NCBI RefSeq assembly: GCF_026627505.1
Contig: NZ_JAPNLK010000078.1
Location: 1 to 39,071 of the forward strand
DNA: 39,071 nt
Direction of reading: 5' to 3'
DNA from: Streptomyces sp. H27-H5
Lineage (GTDB): Bacteria > Actinomycetota > Actinomycetes > Streptomycetales > Streptomycetaceae
In this document: positions 32,744-39,071 of the stretch, in pieces
Numbering within the stretch: position 1 is the first letter of the stretch
Layout of the letters: the number at the start of each line of letters is the position of its first letter
Notes under the pieces: model-generated
The model's database searches: none
Told to the model about the DNA's origin: nothing
Seen by the model: only the letters and a program-made list of their open reading frames with translations
Translations under genes and position numbers: made by a program

Positions 32744-33934
32744 ATGGATCTTCAGGGCGAACTGATCGAGCACCCGTACTCCGTCTACGAACGACTGCGG
32801 GACACCGCACCGGTGTGCCGCATCACCGGCACTGACGGCACACCGGCGTGGCTGGTCACGCGGTACGAGGATGTTCGGGAGGCACTCGCGGACCCGAGGC
32901 TGTCCCTGGACAAGTCCCATGCCGGGGAGGGTGCCTACCGGGGTTTCGCCCTTCCGCCGGCCTTGGACGCCAACCTGCTCAACATGGACCCGCCGGATCA
33001 CACCCGTATGCGCGGGCTCGTGGCCCGCGCCTTCACCTCGCGGCGGGTCGAGCAGTTGCGGACACCCATCCGCACGACCGCCGACCGTCTCCTGGACCAG
33101 CTCGGATCGGCCGGGAGCGCGGACCTGGTGGCCGCGTACGCGGGCTCGCTGCCGTCCATCGTGATCTGCGACCTGCTGGGGGTTCCCGAAAACCGCCGCT
33201 TGGACTTCCGCGGCTGGACGGAAGCGCTGGTCGCTCCCGACCCGGCCCAGCCGGGCGCCGTGAAAGCGGCGTTGGTGGCCATGCTCGGATTCCTCACCGA
33301 GCTCGTGGCCCACAAGCGCCGCCAACCGGCCGACGACCTGCTGTCCGATCTGATCGCCGTTCGGGACACCGACGGCGATCGCCTCAGCGAGGACGAGCTG
33401 ATGTCCGTCGTCTTCCTCGTTCTCTTCGCCGGCATGGAGAACACGACTCATCTGATCGGCAACGCGATTCACACCCTCCTGCGGCACCCGGAGCATCTGG
33501 CTCTGCTGCGCGACGACCCTTCGCGTTTGCCGGCCGCGATCGCTGAACTTGCCCGACTTGAGGGGCCTGCCCTTCTCGCGATCCGCAGGTTCCCGACCGA
33601 GGACGTGACCATCGCCGGCGTCACGGTGCCGGCGGGGGAGACGGTGCTTCTGTCGCTGTCGGCGGCCAACCGGGACCCGGCACGGTTCTCGCAGCCCGAC
33701 ACCCTGGACTTCGACCGCGACACCTCCGGGCACCTCGCCCTCGGCCACGGCATCCACTACTGCCTCGGCGGTCCCTTGGCGCGCGTCGAGACCGAGATCG
33801 CCCTGGCCGCCCTCCTGGATCGCTACCCGACCCTCGAACTCCTTGAGTCAGCCCCGCAGTGGCGCCGGTCGCTGCGTTCCCGCGGCCTCAAGGAACTCCC
33901 GGTCCGCTACCAAGCGGCACGTGACTCGGCTTGA
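32744..33934 (+). CDS. Cytochrome P450 (CYP107-like)
   Basis: The 396-residue protein is a soluble bacterial class I P450. The C-helix region MDPPDHTRMRGLVARAF binds heme, the K-helix ExxR is Glu268-Arg271 (ELAR), and the heme loop is LALGHGIHYCLGG with Cys340 as the thiolate ligand. Two positions depart from consensus: the I-helix reads AGMENT (229-234), so Asn233 replaces the usual oxygen-activating Thr, and Leu333 replaces the usual Phe seven residues before Cys340. Ferredoxin genes are absent nearby, so redox partners come from elsewhere. A 22-bp direct repeat precedes it and a very strong terminator follows. Substrate unknown. Confidence 0.93.
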   Translation: MDLQGELIEHPYSVYERLRDTAPVCRITGTDGTPAWLVTRYEDVREALADPRLSLDKSHAGEGAYRGFALPPALDANLLNMDPPDHTRMRGLVARAFTSRRVEQLRTPIRTTADRLLDQLGSAGSADLVAAYAGSLPSIVICDLLGVPENRRLDFRGWTEALVAPDPAQPGAVKAALVAMLGFLTELVAHKRRQPADDLLSDLIAVRDTDGDRLSEDELMSVVFLVLFAGMENTTHLIGNAIHTLLRHPEHLALLRDDPSRLPAAIAELARLEGPALLAIRRFPTEDVTIAGVTVPAGETVLLSLSAANRDPARFSQPDTLDFDRDTSGHLALGHGIHYCLGGPLARVETEIALAALLDRYPTLELLESAPQWRRSLRSRGLKELPVRYQAARDSA

Positions 33935-33968
33935 GACACACCGGGCGCGGAGGAGAGGGAAGAGCGAT

Positions 33969-33999
33969 GCCCTGCCGGCGCCGAAGGCGCCGGCAGGGC
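33969..33999. terminator. Very strong terminator after the P450 gene
   Basis: GCCCTGCCGGCGCC (33969-33982) and GGCGCCGGCAGGGC (33986-33999) pair perfectly over 14 bp around GAA. It also lies about 100 bp beyond the stop of the convergent membrane gene and could serve both strands. Confidence 0.88.
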
Positions 34000-34097
34000 C
34001 CGTGCACACCGGGTCGCGAAGCCGGATGCACGGGTGCGGGAGAGGCGGGACGGATCACGGGGACCGCCGATGTCGGCCCACGGCCTCGGCCCGGTGG

Positions 34098-34859
34098 CTA
34101 ACCCTCCGTCAGGGCCCGCTTCTGACGGAGCCGCTCACGAAGGGCTCCGACCATCGGCAGCGTCAGCCCCGCGAAGAGGAAGATCACCGCCAGGCCGCTC
34201 AGCGTGGGGCTGATGAGCTCCTCGGCCTTCAACGACCACGGGGTGTCGAGGGTGTAGAAGATGATGTAGGACCCCTTGGTCAGCGCGTAAGCCAGGCCCA
34301 GCACAGCCGCCATGGCGGACAAGGAGAACCCGGCGCCGCTCCAGGGCCTGATGCCCCAGTTGCGTCGCGCCGTTCGACCGCACATGAACGCCAGCTCTCC
34401 GCAGGTGACCATGACGTAGGAGAGGTAGAGAAGCAGGTACGCGGCCACCTTCGGGTCATCGACGTAGGCCGTGGTGAACTCGACGCCCGGACCGTTCGTC
34501 GCCAGGAAGAGCGGCACCATGATCGCCAGCTCCACGACGGCAGCGAAGCCGCGCTGGAACATCGCGGACTTCACGTACTCGGGCCGGTAGGCCAGATCCA
34601 CCATCGTGATCTGCAGCGCGGCGCACCACAGGATCGCGCAGACGTGCGCGACGAGTTTGCCGATGTTGGCGAAGTCGGTGGCGTCCTGAGCCGCCCGGGC
34701 CACCACGGGTACGGCGAACAGAACACCCAGCGTGCACACCGCGAACGCCGTGGCGATCGCCCATGTGGCGACCCGCGGATTGCCCAGGGCCCTCCGCGTA
34801 CAGAGCACGGTGACCAGTAACCCGGCCACCGTGCAGGTTCCGAAGACTATGCCGTCCAC
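34098..34859 (-). CDS. MAB_1171c-like integral membrane protein with a TTA codon
   Basis: The 253-residue protein has about seven membrane helices (about 3-19, 33-52, 68-90, 107-122, 138-158, 175-197, 212-236). It resembles the membrane half of proteins annotated MAB_1171c family putative transporters, which in actinobacteria are commonly encoded next to XRE regulators, but lacks the long cytoplasmic C-terminal part (they are near 400 residues). Leu14 is encoded by TTA (34820-34818), pointing to bldA-dependent translation. GTG 34859 starts 3 bp after the stop of the XRE gene, with GGAAGG inside that gene as ribosome site, so the two form an operon. Function unknown; it may take part in signalling rather than transport. 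Confidence 0.75.
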   Translation of the reverse strand: MDGIVFGTCTVAGLLVTVLCTRRALGNPRVATWAIATAFAVCTLGVLFAVPVVARAAQDATDFANIGKLVAHVCAILWCAALQITMVDLAYRPEYVKSAMFQRGFAAVVELAIMVPLFLATNGPGVEFTTAYVDDPKVAAYLLLYLSYVMVTCGELAFMCGRTARRNWGIRPWSGAGFSLSAMAAVLGLAYALTKGSYIIFYTLDTPWSLKAEELISPTLSGLAVIFLFAGLTLPMVGALRERLRQKRALTEG

Positions 34860-34862
34860 TAC

Positions 34863-35423
34863 CTACAGCCCTTCCAGTGAATCAGCCGCATACTCTGCGG
34901 CCTCGTCCGCTTTCCGCCGTCGCTTGTTGCGCTTGCGCGGCTGCGTGTCGGCCGAACCGCGCGGAACCTGCTCCAGGCCCAGATGGGCCCGTCGCCCTTC
35001 CAGGTCCGTGATGACGCCCCGTAGTTCGCTCGCCGGGAGACCGTTCAGAAGTGCCAGGACCTGTCGCGCGAGGGGGTCCTCGAATGCCTTGAGTGCCTCG
35101 AGATCGTCATAGGCCTCGTGAGGGAGCAGGTGAGCGGGCGGGACGCCAAGAGCTTCGCACAGCGCCAGGAGCGTGCCCACGGTCGGGTTGTCCTGGGATC
35201 CGTTGGCGATCTTGGCGACGGCGGCGAACGACACGGAGGGGTGTTCGCCCGGCAGGGCGTCGACCGAGGCCGACAAGGAACGGGAGGTGTGCGAACGCCC
35301 GTTGGGGCCTCGCCGACCGGCCATGAGCGCCCTGAGTTTGTCCGCGATCGACGAACGGCTGCTGCTCACCTCAGGCAGAAGGATCCGCTCACGGCCCGGA
35401 GGGCGTCCTGCTGATGACTGCAC
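34863..35423 (-). CDS. XRE-family helix-turn-helix regulator
   Basis: The 186-residue protein has an XRE-type helix-turn-helix (about 24-105) with a loop between the first helices (SIADKLRALM, then HPSVSFAAVAKIANGSQDNP, TVGTLLALCEALGVPPAHLL). A helical part follows (LARQVLALLNGLPASELRGVI) and a lysine/arginine-rich segment (PRKRNKRRRK) near the end. GTG 35423 is the longest start; a GTG at 35369 just before SSSRSSIADKL is an alternative, and neither has a strong ribosome site. It is the first gene of the operon with the MAB_1171c-like membrane protein. Such pairs are widespread in Streptomyces, near metabolic genes such as P450s, with unknown function. Confidence 0.82.
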   Translation of the reverse strand: MQSSAGRPPGRERILLPEVSSSRSSIADKLRALMAGRRGPNGRSHTSRSLSASVDALPGEHPSVSFAAVAKIANGSQDNPTVGTLLALCEALGVPPAHLLPHEAYDDLEALKAFEDPLARQVLALLNGLPASELRGVITDLEGRRAHLGLEQVPRGSADTQPRKRNKRRRKADEAAEYAADSLEGL

Positions 35424-36116
35424 ACCACAACGTACCGGTCTCTCGCTCTGTCAGGGTCTATGTCTGTGTACTTTAGTTGACACCGTGGGGTGCGCAAGGC
35501 AGGATCCCGATAGAGAAGAGACAACCGTGTGCACCGGTGGGTGTGCGGGCCGTCAGGCCTGCGGGCACGGGGAAGTGGAGCGGCCTCGGTCGGCCACGGT
35601 CCCACGGTGACCGGCTGGCGGGGCGTGACGGGGCGCGGAGGCGGAAGGGCTGTGGCAGGCGGATTACCGCACCGGATGCGGCTCGTGCCTTCGTACTTGG
35701 CGCTGCGAGGGGAAAAGATGCGTGCGGAGACGGTGGTCGGCAGTGGCGGGTGGAAGCCGGCGGGGCCGTTGACCCGGCCGCGTGACGACTCCTCGCGCCT
35801 TCACGCCTCGGATCGCGCGTGCGCCGTAGCCGGCGCCCGCACCCTCCCGCCTCGTACCACCGGCGATCGAGGAGCTTCGCGGCAGTCGCGGGGACCTGGC
35901 GCGCTGCTCGGACCGTTCGTCTGCGACGCCCCGTCACACCCGCACAGCGGGTACCCCACCCGCCCCGCACGCCGAGGCGTACGAGCCCTCACTTCGGGAG
36001 AAGTGGAGCCCGTTCCCGGGGGAGCAGGCATGAGGTGGTGACCAGGGTGCTCATGCCGTCCTCGACGGCACAGGGCGCCCACGCCACAACTTCCCGATTG
36101 CTCCGAGGAGTGTTCG
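35424..36116. other. Divergent intergenic region (693 bp), mostly empty
   Basis: It separates the XRE gene (-) from the PucR-type gene (+). A relatively AT-rich patch at 35455-35485 includes TTGACA at 35476-35481 followed 17 bp later by CAGGAT, a plausible + strand promoter. Downstream of it is a possible 27-codon frame (35527-35610). Longer open frames on both strands lack ribosome sites and have poor codon bias. Confidence 0.5.
35527..35610 (+). CDS. Possible small Cys-containing peptide
   Basis: GTG 35527 opens a 27-residue frame with three cysteines near its start (CTGGCAGRQAC). It is preceded by AGAGAAGAGA at 8-15 bp and by the promoter-like TTGACA/CAGGAT pair at 35476-35504, which would put the transcript start near 35511. 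There is no recognised family. It could be chance; the evidence is only the promoter-ribosome site-start order. Confidence 0.2.
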   Translation: MCTGGCAGRQACGHGEVERPRSATVPR

Positions 36117-38027
36117 ATGCCAACCCTGGGCACGATGCCCACCCGTGAACCCGAACTCGAACTGACATTCGCCAACCGGTGTGCCGCTGTCACCCTGGCG
36201 GTGGAGGTGACAGGCGTTCTCTCCGTGACCCCGGAGAGCCTCCTGGAGGGTGGAGCCCCCGCCACGCTGCCCAGCGGCTACGTGGTCCTGATCGCCGACG
36301 CGATCCCCTTCCGCCTGCGAGGTCGGATCACGACGGTGCTGGAAACGCTCCTGCACCGCATGAGTCGGGACGGCAGTGCCGGCCTGATCGTCAGCGCCAC
36401 GGCCGGCGCGAGGCAGCCCTTCCCCCCGGCCACCGTGGAGCTGGCCGAGCGACAGGGCATCCCCCTCCTGGTCACCACGGCCCCCGTCGAACTGTGGCAG
36501 GGAATCCATGACGGCATCCAGCAGCTTCGGCTCACGTTCGCCGAGCGCCGCGCCGCCCAACTCGCCTCACTCGTACAGGAACTACCGGCCCAGCTCGCCG
36601 ACCCGAGAGCCATGCAGCGCATCGCCGACTGGCTCGCGAGGGTCCTCGACGTACAGGTCATGGTCAGCGAACCCGCCCGCGTCCTGGTGGCTTCACCGGC
36701 CACCGCCGCCGAGGAGCTCGCACAAGCCATCATTCGTCGGTCCGTCGACGGCAACGCACCTGACAGCCACTCCGGAGCCCACACCCAGCTCATCTCGCTC
36801 GGCTCGTCCTCCGCCGCGGAAACCGTCCTGGCCGTCGCCCGGCGCACACCCTTCGACGAGGCCGACCTGCGGCTGCTGCGCCACGCCGCCAAACTGTTGG
36901 GCCTGGTGGACCAGGCGCACCGCGAGTACCGGGCGGCCTCGGACGCGTCCCGCGCCGCGCGCAACGCGGCGGTAGAGCTCCTGCTGGACGGAGAAGTCTC
37001 CAAAGCGCGCCGGGTCATGAGGAATCTGGCGCCGGGTCTCCTCGATCCCGAGACGGTCCGCGTGTTCGTCGTCGAGACGGCACCCACCCGGCGGGACGCC
37101 GCCGTGCGCCGCTGCGAGGCCGTCACGTCCGGCCAAGCGTTGGTCGTCGCCGACACGCGCCGCCAGGACCGGGTCCTGGTGATCCACCCCGTCCGCGCCG
37201 GCGACGCCGATGACAGAGTGGCTGCGGAACTCACGCGCCTGGTCTCCGCGTTCGGACCCGATGCCTCGTTGGGCGGTAGTGGGGTCTACTCGCTGTCCCT
37301 GCTCTCCCACGCACTTCGCGAGGCGACCACCGCCCAGCGGTTCGCCCTCCACCAGCCGGACTCGGTGGCCCTCTCCGTGCAGGACACCGACCTGGTCAGC
37401 CTGCTCCCGGCACACGACGCACAGCTGTGGGCGCGCGGCCTCCTGCATCCCCTCATGCAGAGCGACACCCAGTGGCAGCTGCTCCGCGAAACCATCCCCA
37501 CGGCCCTCGCCTGCCCCTACACGGTGGCTGCCCGCCGTCTGGAACTGCATCGCAACACCGTCACCCGGCGCGTGGCGCGAGCCGCGGAACTCCTGAACAT
37601 GGACTTCGCGACCCTCCCGGACCGGATCGCGGCCGGCCTGGCGCTCGAACTCGTCACCCACCGCGAGCTGCCGGAGCCCTCCTTCGGATACCTCGAAACA
37701 AGGGAACCCACACTCAGAGGGCTCCTCGACGGTCCCCAGATCCGCGCCTGGGCCGAGCTGTTGCTCCGATCTGCCCGTGCGGACCGCCGCGGCCTGCTCA
37801 CCACGGCGACGGCCTGGCTCAGCTTCGACGCACACCTGGAGCCGACCGCGCGCGAGCTGGGGGTGTCGGAGGCGACGGTCCGTTCCCACATCAGGGCACT
37901 GGAAGGGCACCTTTCCCGTGACCTTTCATCCCTCGACGGCATGCGCGATCTCCTGTTCGCGCTGCACGTCGTGACGGGAGCGCCCGAAATCCCGGACACG
38001 TCACGCCGGCTGTGCACGGCTGCCTGA
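36117..38027 (+). CDS. PucR-type regulator with two tandem C-terminal helix-turn-helix units
   Basis: The 636-residue protein starts with a PucR-type N-terminal domain (about 10-145: VEVTGVLSVTPESLL, ELAERQGIPLLVTT), then a GAF/CdaR-like middle with DEADLRLLRHAAKLLGLVDQ. Two helix-turn-helix units follow. The first, about 462-510, includes TVAARRLELHRNTVTRRVARA; the second, about 545-620, includes LEPTARELGVSEATVRSHIRA and resembles a second copy of the PucR C-terminal unit. Normal PucR proteins have one. GAGGAG precedes ATG 36117 at good spacing. It stands alone between long intergenic regions, so it may act on itself or on the truncated gene at the window end. Confidence 0.87.
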   Translation: MPTLGTMPTREPELELTFANRCAAVTLAVEVTGVLSVTPESLLEGGAPATLPSGYVVLIADAIPFRLRGRITTVLETLLHRMSRDGSAGLIVSATAGARQPFPPATVELAERQGIPLLVTTAPVELWQGIHDGIQQLRLTFAERRAAQLASLVQELPAQLADPRAMQRIADWLARVLDVQVMVSEPARVLVASPATAAEELAQAIIRRSVDGNAPDSHSGAHTQLISLGSSSAAETVLAVARRTPFDEADLRLLRHAAKLLGLVDQAHREYRAASDASRAARNAAVELLLDGEVSKARRVMRNLAPGLLDPETVRVFVVETAPTRRDAAVRRCEAVTSGQALVVADTRRQDRVLVIHPVRAGDADDRVAAELTRLVSAFGPDASLGGSGVYSLSLLSHALREATTAQRFALHQPDSVALSVQDTDLVSLLPAHDAQLWARGLLHPLMQSDTQWQLLRETIPTALACPYTVAARRLELHRNTVTRRVARAAELLNMDFATLPDRIAAGLALELVTHRELPEPSFGYLETREPTLRGLLDGPQIRAWAELLLRSARADRRGLLTTATAWLSFDAHLEPTARELGVSEATVRSHIRALEGHLSRDLSSLDGMRDLLFALHVVTGAPEIPDTSRRLCTAA

Positions 38028-38039
38028 GCCGGTAGTCCC

Positions 38040-38061
38040 GCCGGCCTTCAGGTCGGCCGGC
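38040..38061. terminator. Hairpin after the tandem-HTH regulator gene
   Basis: GCCGGCC (38040-38046) and GGCCGGC (38055-38061) pair perfectly around an 8-base loop, 12 bp after the stop codon. Confidence 0.6.
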
Positions 38062-38146
38062 CCGGCAGGCATTGAGTTCGAGCCGCCCGCCCGGTTACGC
38101 CGTGATCCTGAGTAGGCGTCATGAGGCGCAGGGGAAGCTTCCGAGT

Positions 38147-38216
38147 GGCTGAAAACTGCGCAACAAATGGCTGATAATGCAATGACATCTTTCATGGCCG
38201 CACGCTGTTTTCAGCC
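38147..38216. repeat. Inverted repeat flanking an AT-rich segment
   Basis: GGCTGAAAACTGCG (38147-38160) and CGCTGTTTTCAGCC (38203-38216) match as inverted repeats at 13 of 14 positions around a 42-base AT-rich segment. A GATAAT at 38173-38178 inside it resembles a -10 hexamer. Confidence 0.6.
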
Positions 38217-38611
38217 GACCTCGAATTCATCCGACGTGCGGAACCATCGAGTTGAGGGGGCTGCTCGTGTATCACCGAGTGATGAAGTCGGATTTCCTCG
38301 AAGGGTGACCTGATGTGCAGCTCCAAAGGGCCGAACCTGGTGGGAGTGCACCGGAGAGACAAGAGTGCGGCGAGTGGTGCACCGCCCGCAGAGCGCGTTG
38401 ATCGGTTGGTGCACCGGTGCAATGGTGCGGCTTTCGATGTATGGGTAGCGTTGCCGGAGCAAGCCCGGTCGAACACCCACACTCCAAGGTCTGGACAACC
38501 GCGACCCAAGAATCGCGCAGTGCCGAACCACGGGGGTGTACGGCACGAGAACGGCCTCGGAGACGGGCAACGGCAAGGCTTGCGGCGAACCGGTCGTCAT
38601 GGACACCGGTA

Positions 38612-38656
38612 GGCGGGCGCCGGGGAATGGGTGAACCATTTCCCCGGGCCACCCGC
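38612..38656. other. Long interrupted hairpin in the gene-poor region
   Basis: An outer pair GGCGGG/CCCGCC and an inner pair CCGGGGAA/TTCCCCGG with TGG/CCA enclose a GTGAA loop, with a few unpaired bases. It could terminate a short RNA or be a structured leader element; no gene ends just before it. Confidence 0.4.
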
Positions 38657-39015
38657 CGCCACCGCGAAGCCGGGCTCATGTGTGGATCCTGCGCTCTGTC
38701 CCTGCTCTTCCGATACAGGATGGGCAAGGAGCGCCGCCGGTTCGGGATGAATTGCGTCAGAAAGGCTCTCTGGGATACGCCGCGATCTACCCGGCGGGCG
38801 CCCGATGTGTGCCGGGCATTCCTCGCCCGACGCCGGGACGGCAGCCATCCGAGGAAGCTGGCCGGTCGCCCGACAGGATCCGAAAGAGTTCCTGGGGTAA
38901 ATCGGGCGCCGCAATCACGATGGGGCGAGCGCGAAAGAGCCGATTCCCTCTCTGTCAAAGTGACTCAAGCCAGGCATACTGGATGATTCATTGAGTTGAG
39001 GGTGGAGAAGGAGTA

Positions 39016-39071
39016 GTGCCCACAGTGGCCAGCACTGATGACCACGGGATACCGGATCCGCAGGTAGAACC
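39016..39071 (+). CDS. Start of a gene cut by the window end
   Basis: GTG 39016 follows GAAGGAG (39007-39013) at ideal spacing and opens a frame reading PTVASTDDHGIPDPQVE to the edge. Only about 18 codons are visible, so the family cannot be named. A second GTG four codons in is an alternative. It is the only gene downstream of the 1-kb gene-poor region. Confidence 0.55.
   Translation, partial: MPTVASTDDHGIPDPQVE

Larger units (their letters stand above)
38062..39015. other. Gene-poor region (about 950 bp) before the terminal gene
   Basis: No frame has both a ribosome site and Streptomyces-like third-position bias. A + strand frame at 38313-38612 has an ATG but mixed codon use. The stretch 38145-38300 is clearly richer in A and T than the rest of the window. 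It contains the inverted repeat at 38147-38216 and, further on, the hairpin at 38612-38656. A weak promoter-like pair (CTGTCA 38952-38957, CATACT 38975-38980) precedes the final gene. Confidence 0.5.

Noticed and set aside
32426..33757. 443-codon minus-strand frame
   Set aside because: Antisense of the P450 gene.
36693..37910. 405-codon minus-strand frame
   Set aside because: Antisense of the tandem-HTH regulator.
38313..38612. 99-codon plus-strand frame in the gene-poor region
   Set aside because: It has an ATG, but codon use lacks the Streptomyces third-position bias and no family is recognisable.

Overview
The window reads as chromosomal DNA of a Streptomyces-type actinomycete. GC is very high with strong third-position bias, GTG starts are common and stop/start overlaps are frequent. 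The gene families are typical (SigE-like ECF sigma, LAL/LuxR, PucR, XRE plus a MAB_1171c-like membrane protein, P450). TTA codons are almost absent: I found only two in the called genes. I see no rRNA, tRNA, CRISPR array or intact transposon. About 35 genes are called.

Layout. 1-2.3 kb: a small membrane protein, a signal-less Leu/Ile/Val-type binding protein and a VOC protein. 2.36-4.16 kb: a large Imm49 immunity-type protein. 4.56-7.34 kb: a cupin, then a GntR(YtrA)-ABC ATPase-permease operon behind a perfect 14+14 bp inverted repeat, with a TTA codon in the ATPase. 7.45-8.96 kb: an FeS-type photolyase with all four cluster cysteines. 9.0-9.8 kb: a scar where the start of an ArsR-like regulator meets a serine-hydrolase tail in another frame. 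9.9-12.05 kb: a small secreted Trp-rich protein, a divergent MarR/quercetinase pair and a STAS anti-anti-sigma factor.

12.2-19.5 kb: a five-gene branched-chain amino-acid-type (HAAT) ABC importer operon read leftward, a divergent PucR-type regulator, and a secreted alpha/beta hydrolase very close to the cutinase/PET-hydrolase family. 19.6-25.6 kb: a LAL regulator, a two-gene HEAT-repeat/MerR-HEAT operon with a MerR-type operator, and an ECF sigma gene that overlaps a membrane-anchored partner. 25.7-27.8 kb: a PIG-V-like mannosyltransferase and a short-chain dehydrogenase. 27.9-31.4 kb: a copper-handling group (His-rich membrane protein, YcnI/DUF1775, CopC-CopD fusion). 31.7-35.4 kb: a small membrane protein, a GNAT, a P450 with altered I-helix and heme-loop residues, and an XRE/MAB_1171c-like pair with a TTA codon. 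36.1-38.0 kb: a PucR-type regulator with two C-terminal helix-turn-helix units. The last 1 kb is gene-poor and ends at the start of a truncated gene.

The most interesting points are the PETase-like cutinase next to an HAAT importer with its own regulator, the MerR-HEAT/HEAT module, the two TTA-containing genes (possible bldA control), and the regulator with tandem PucR-type DNA-binding units. All functions are inferred from sequence recognition alone; no database search was run.
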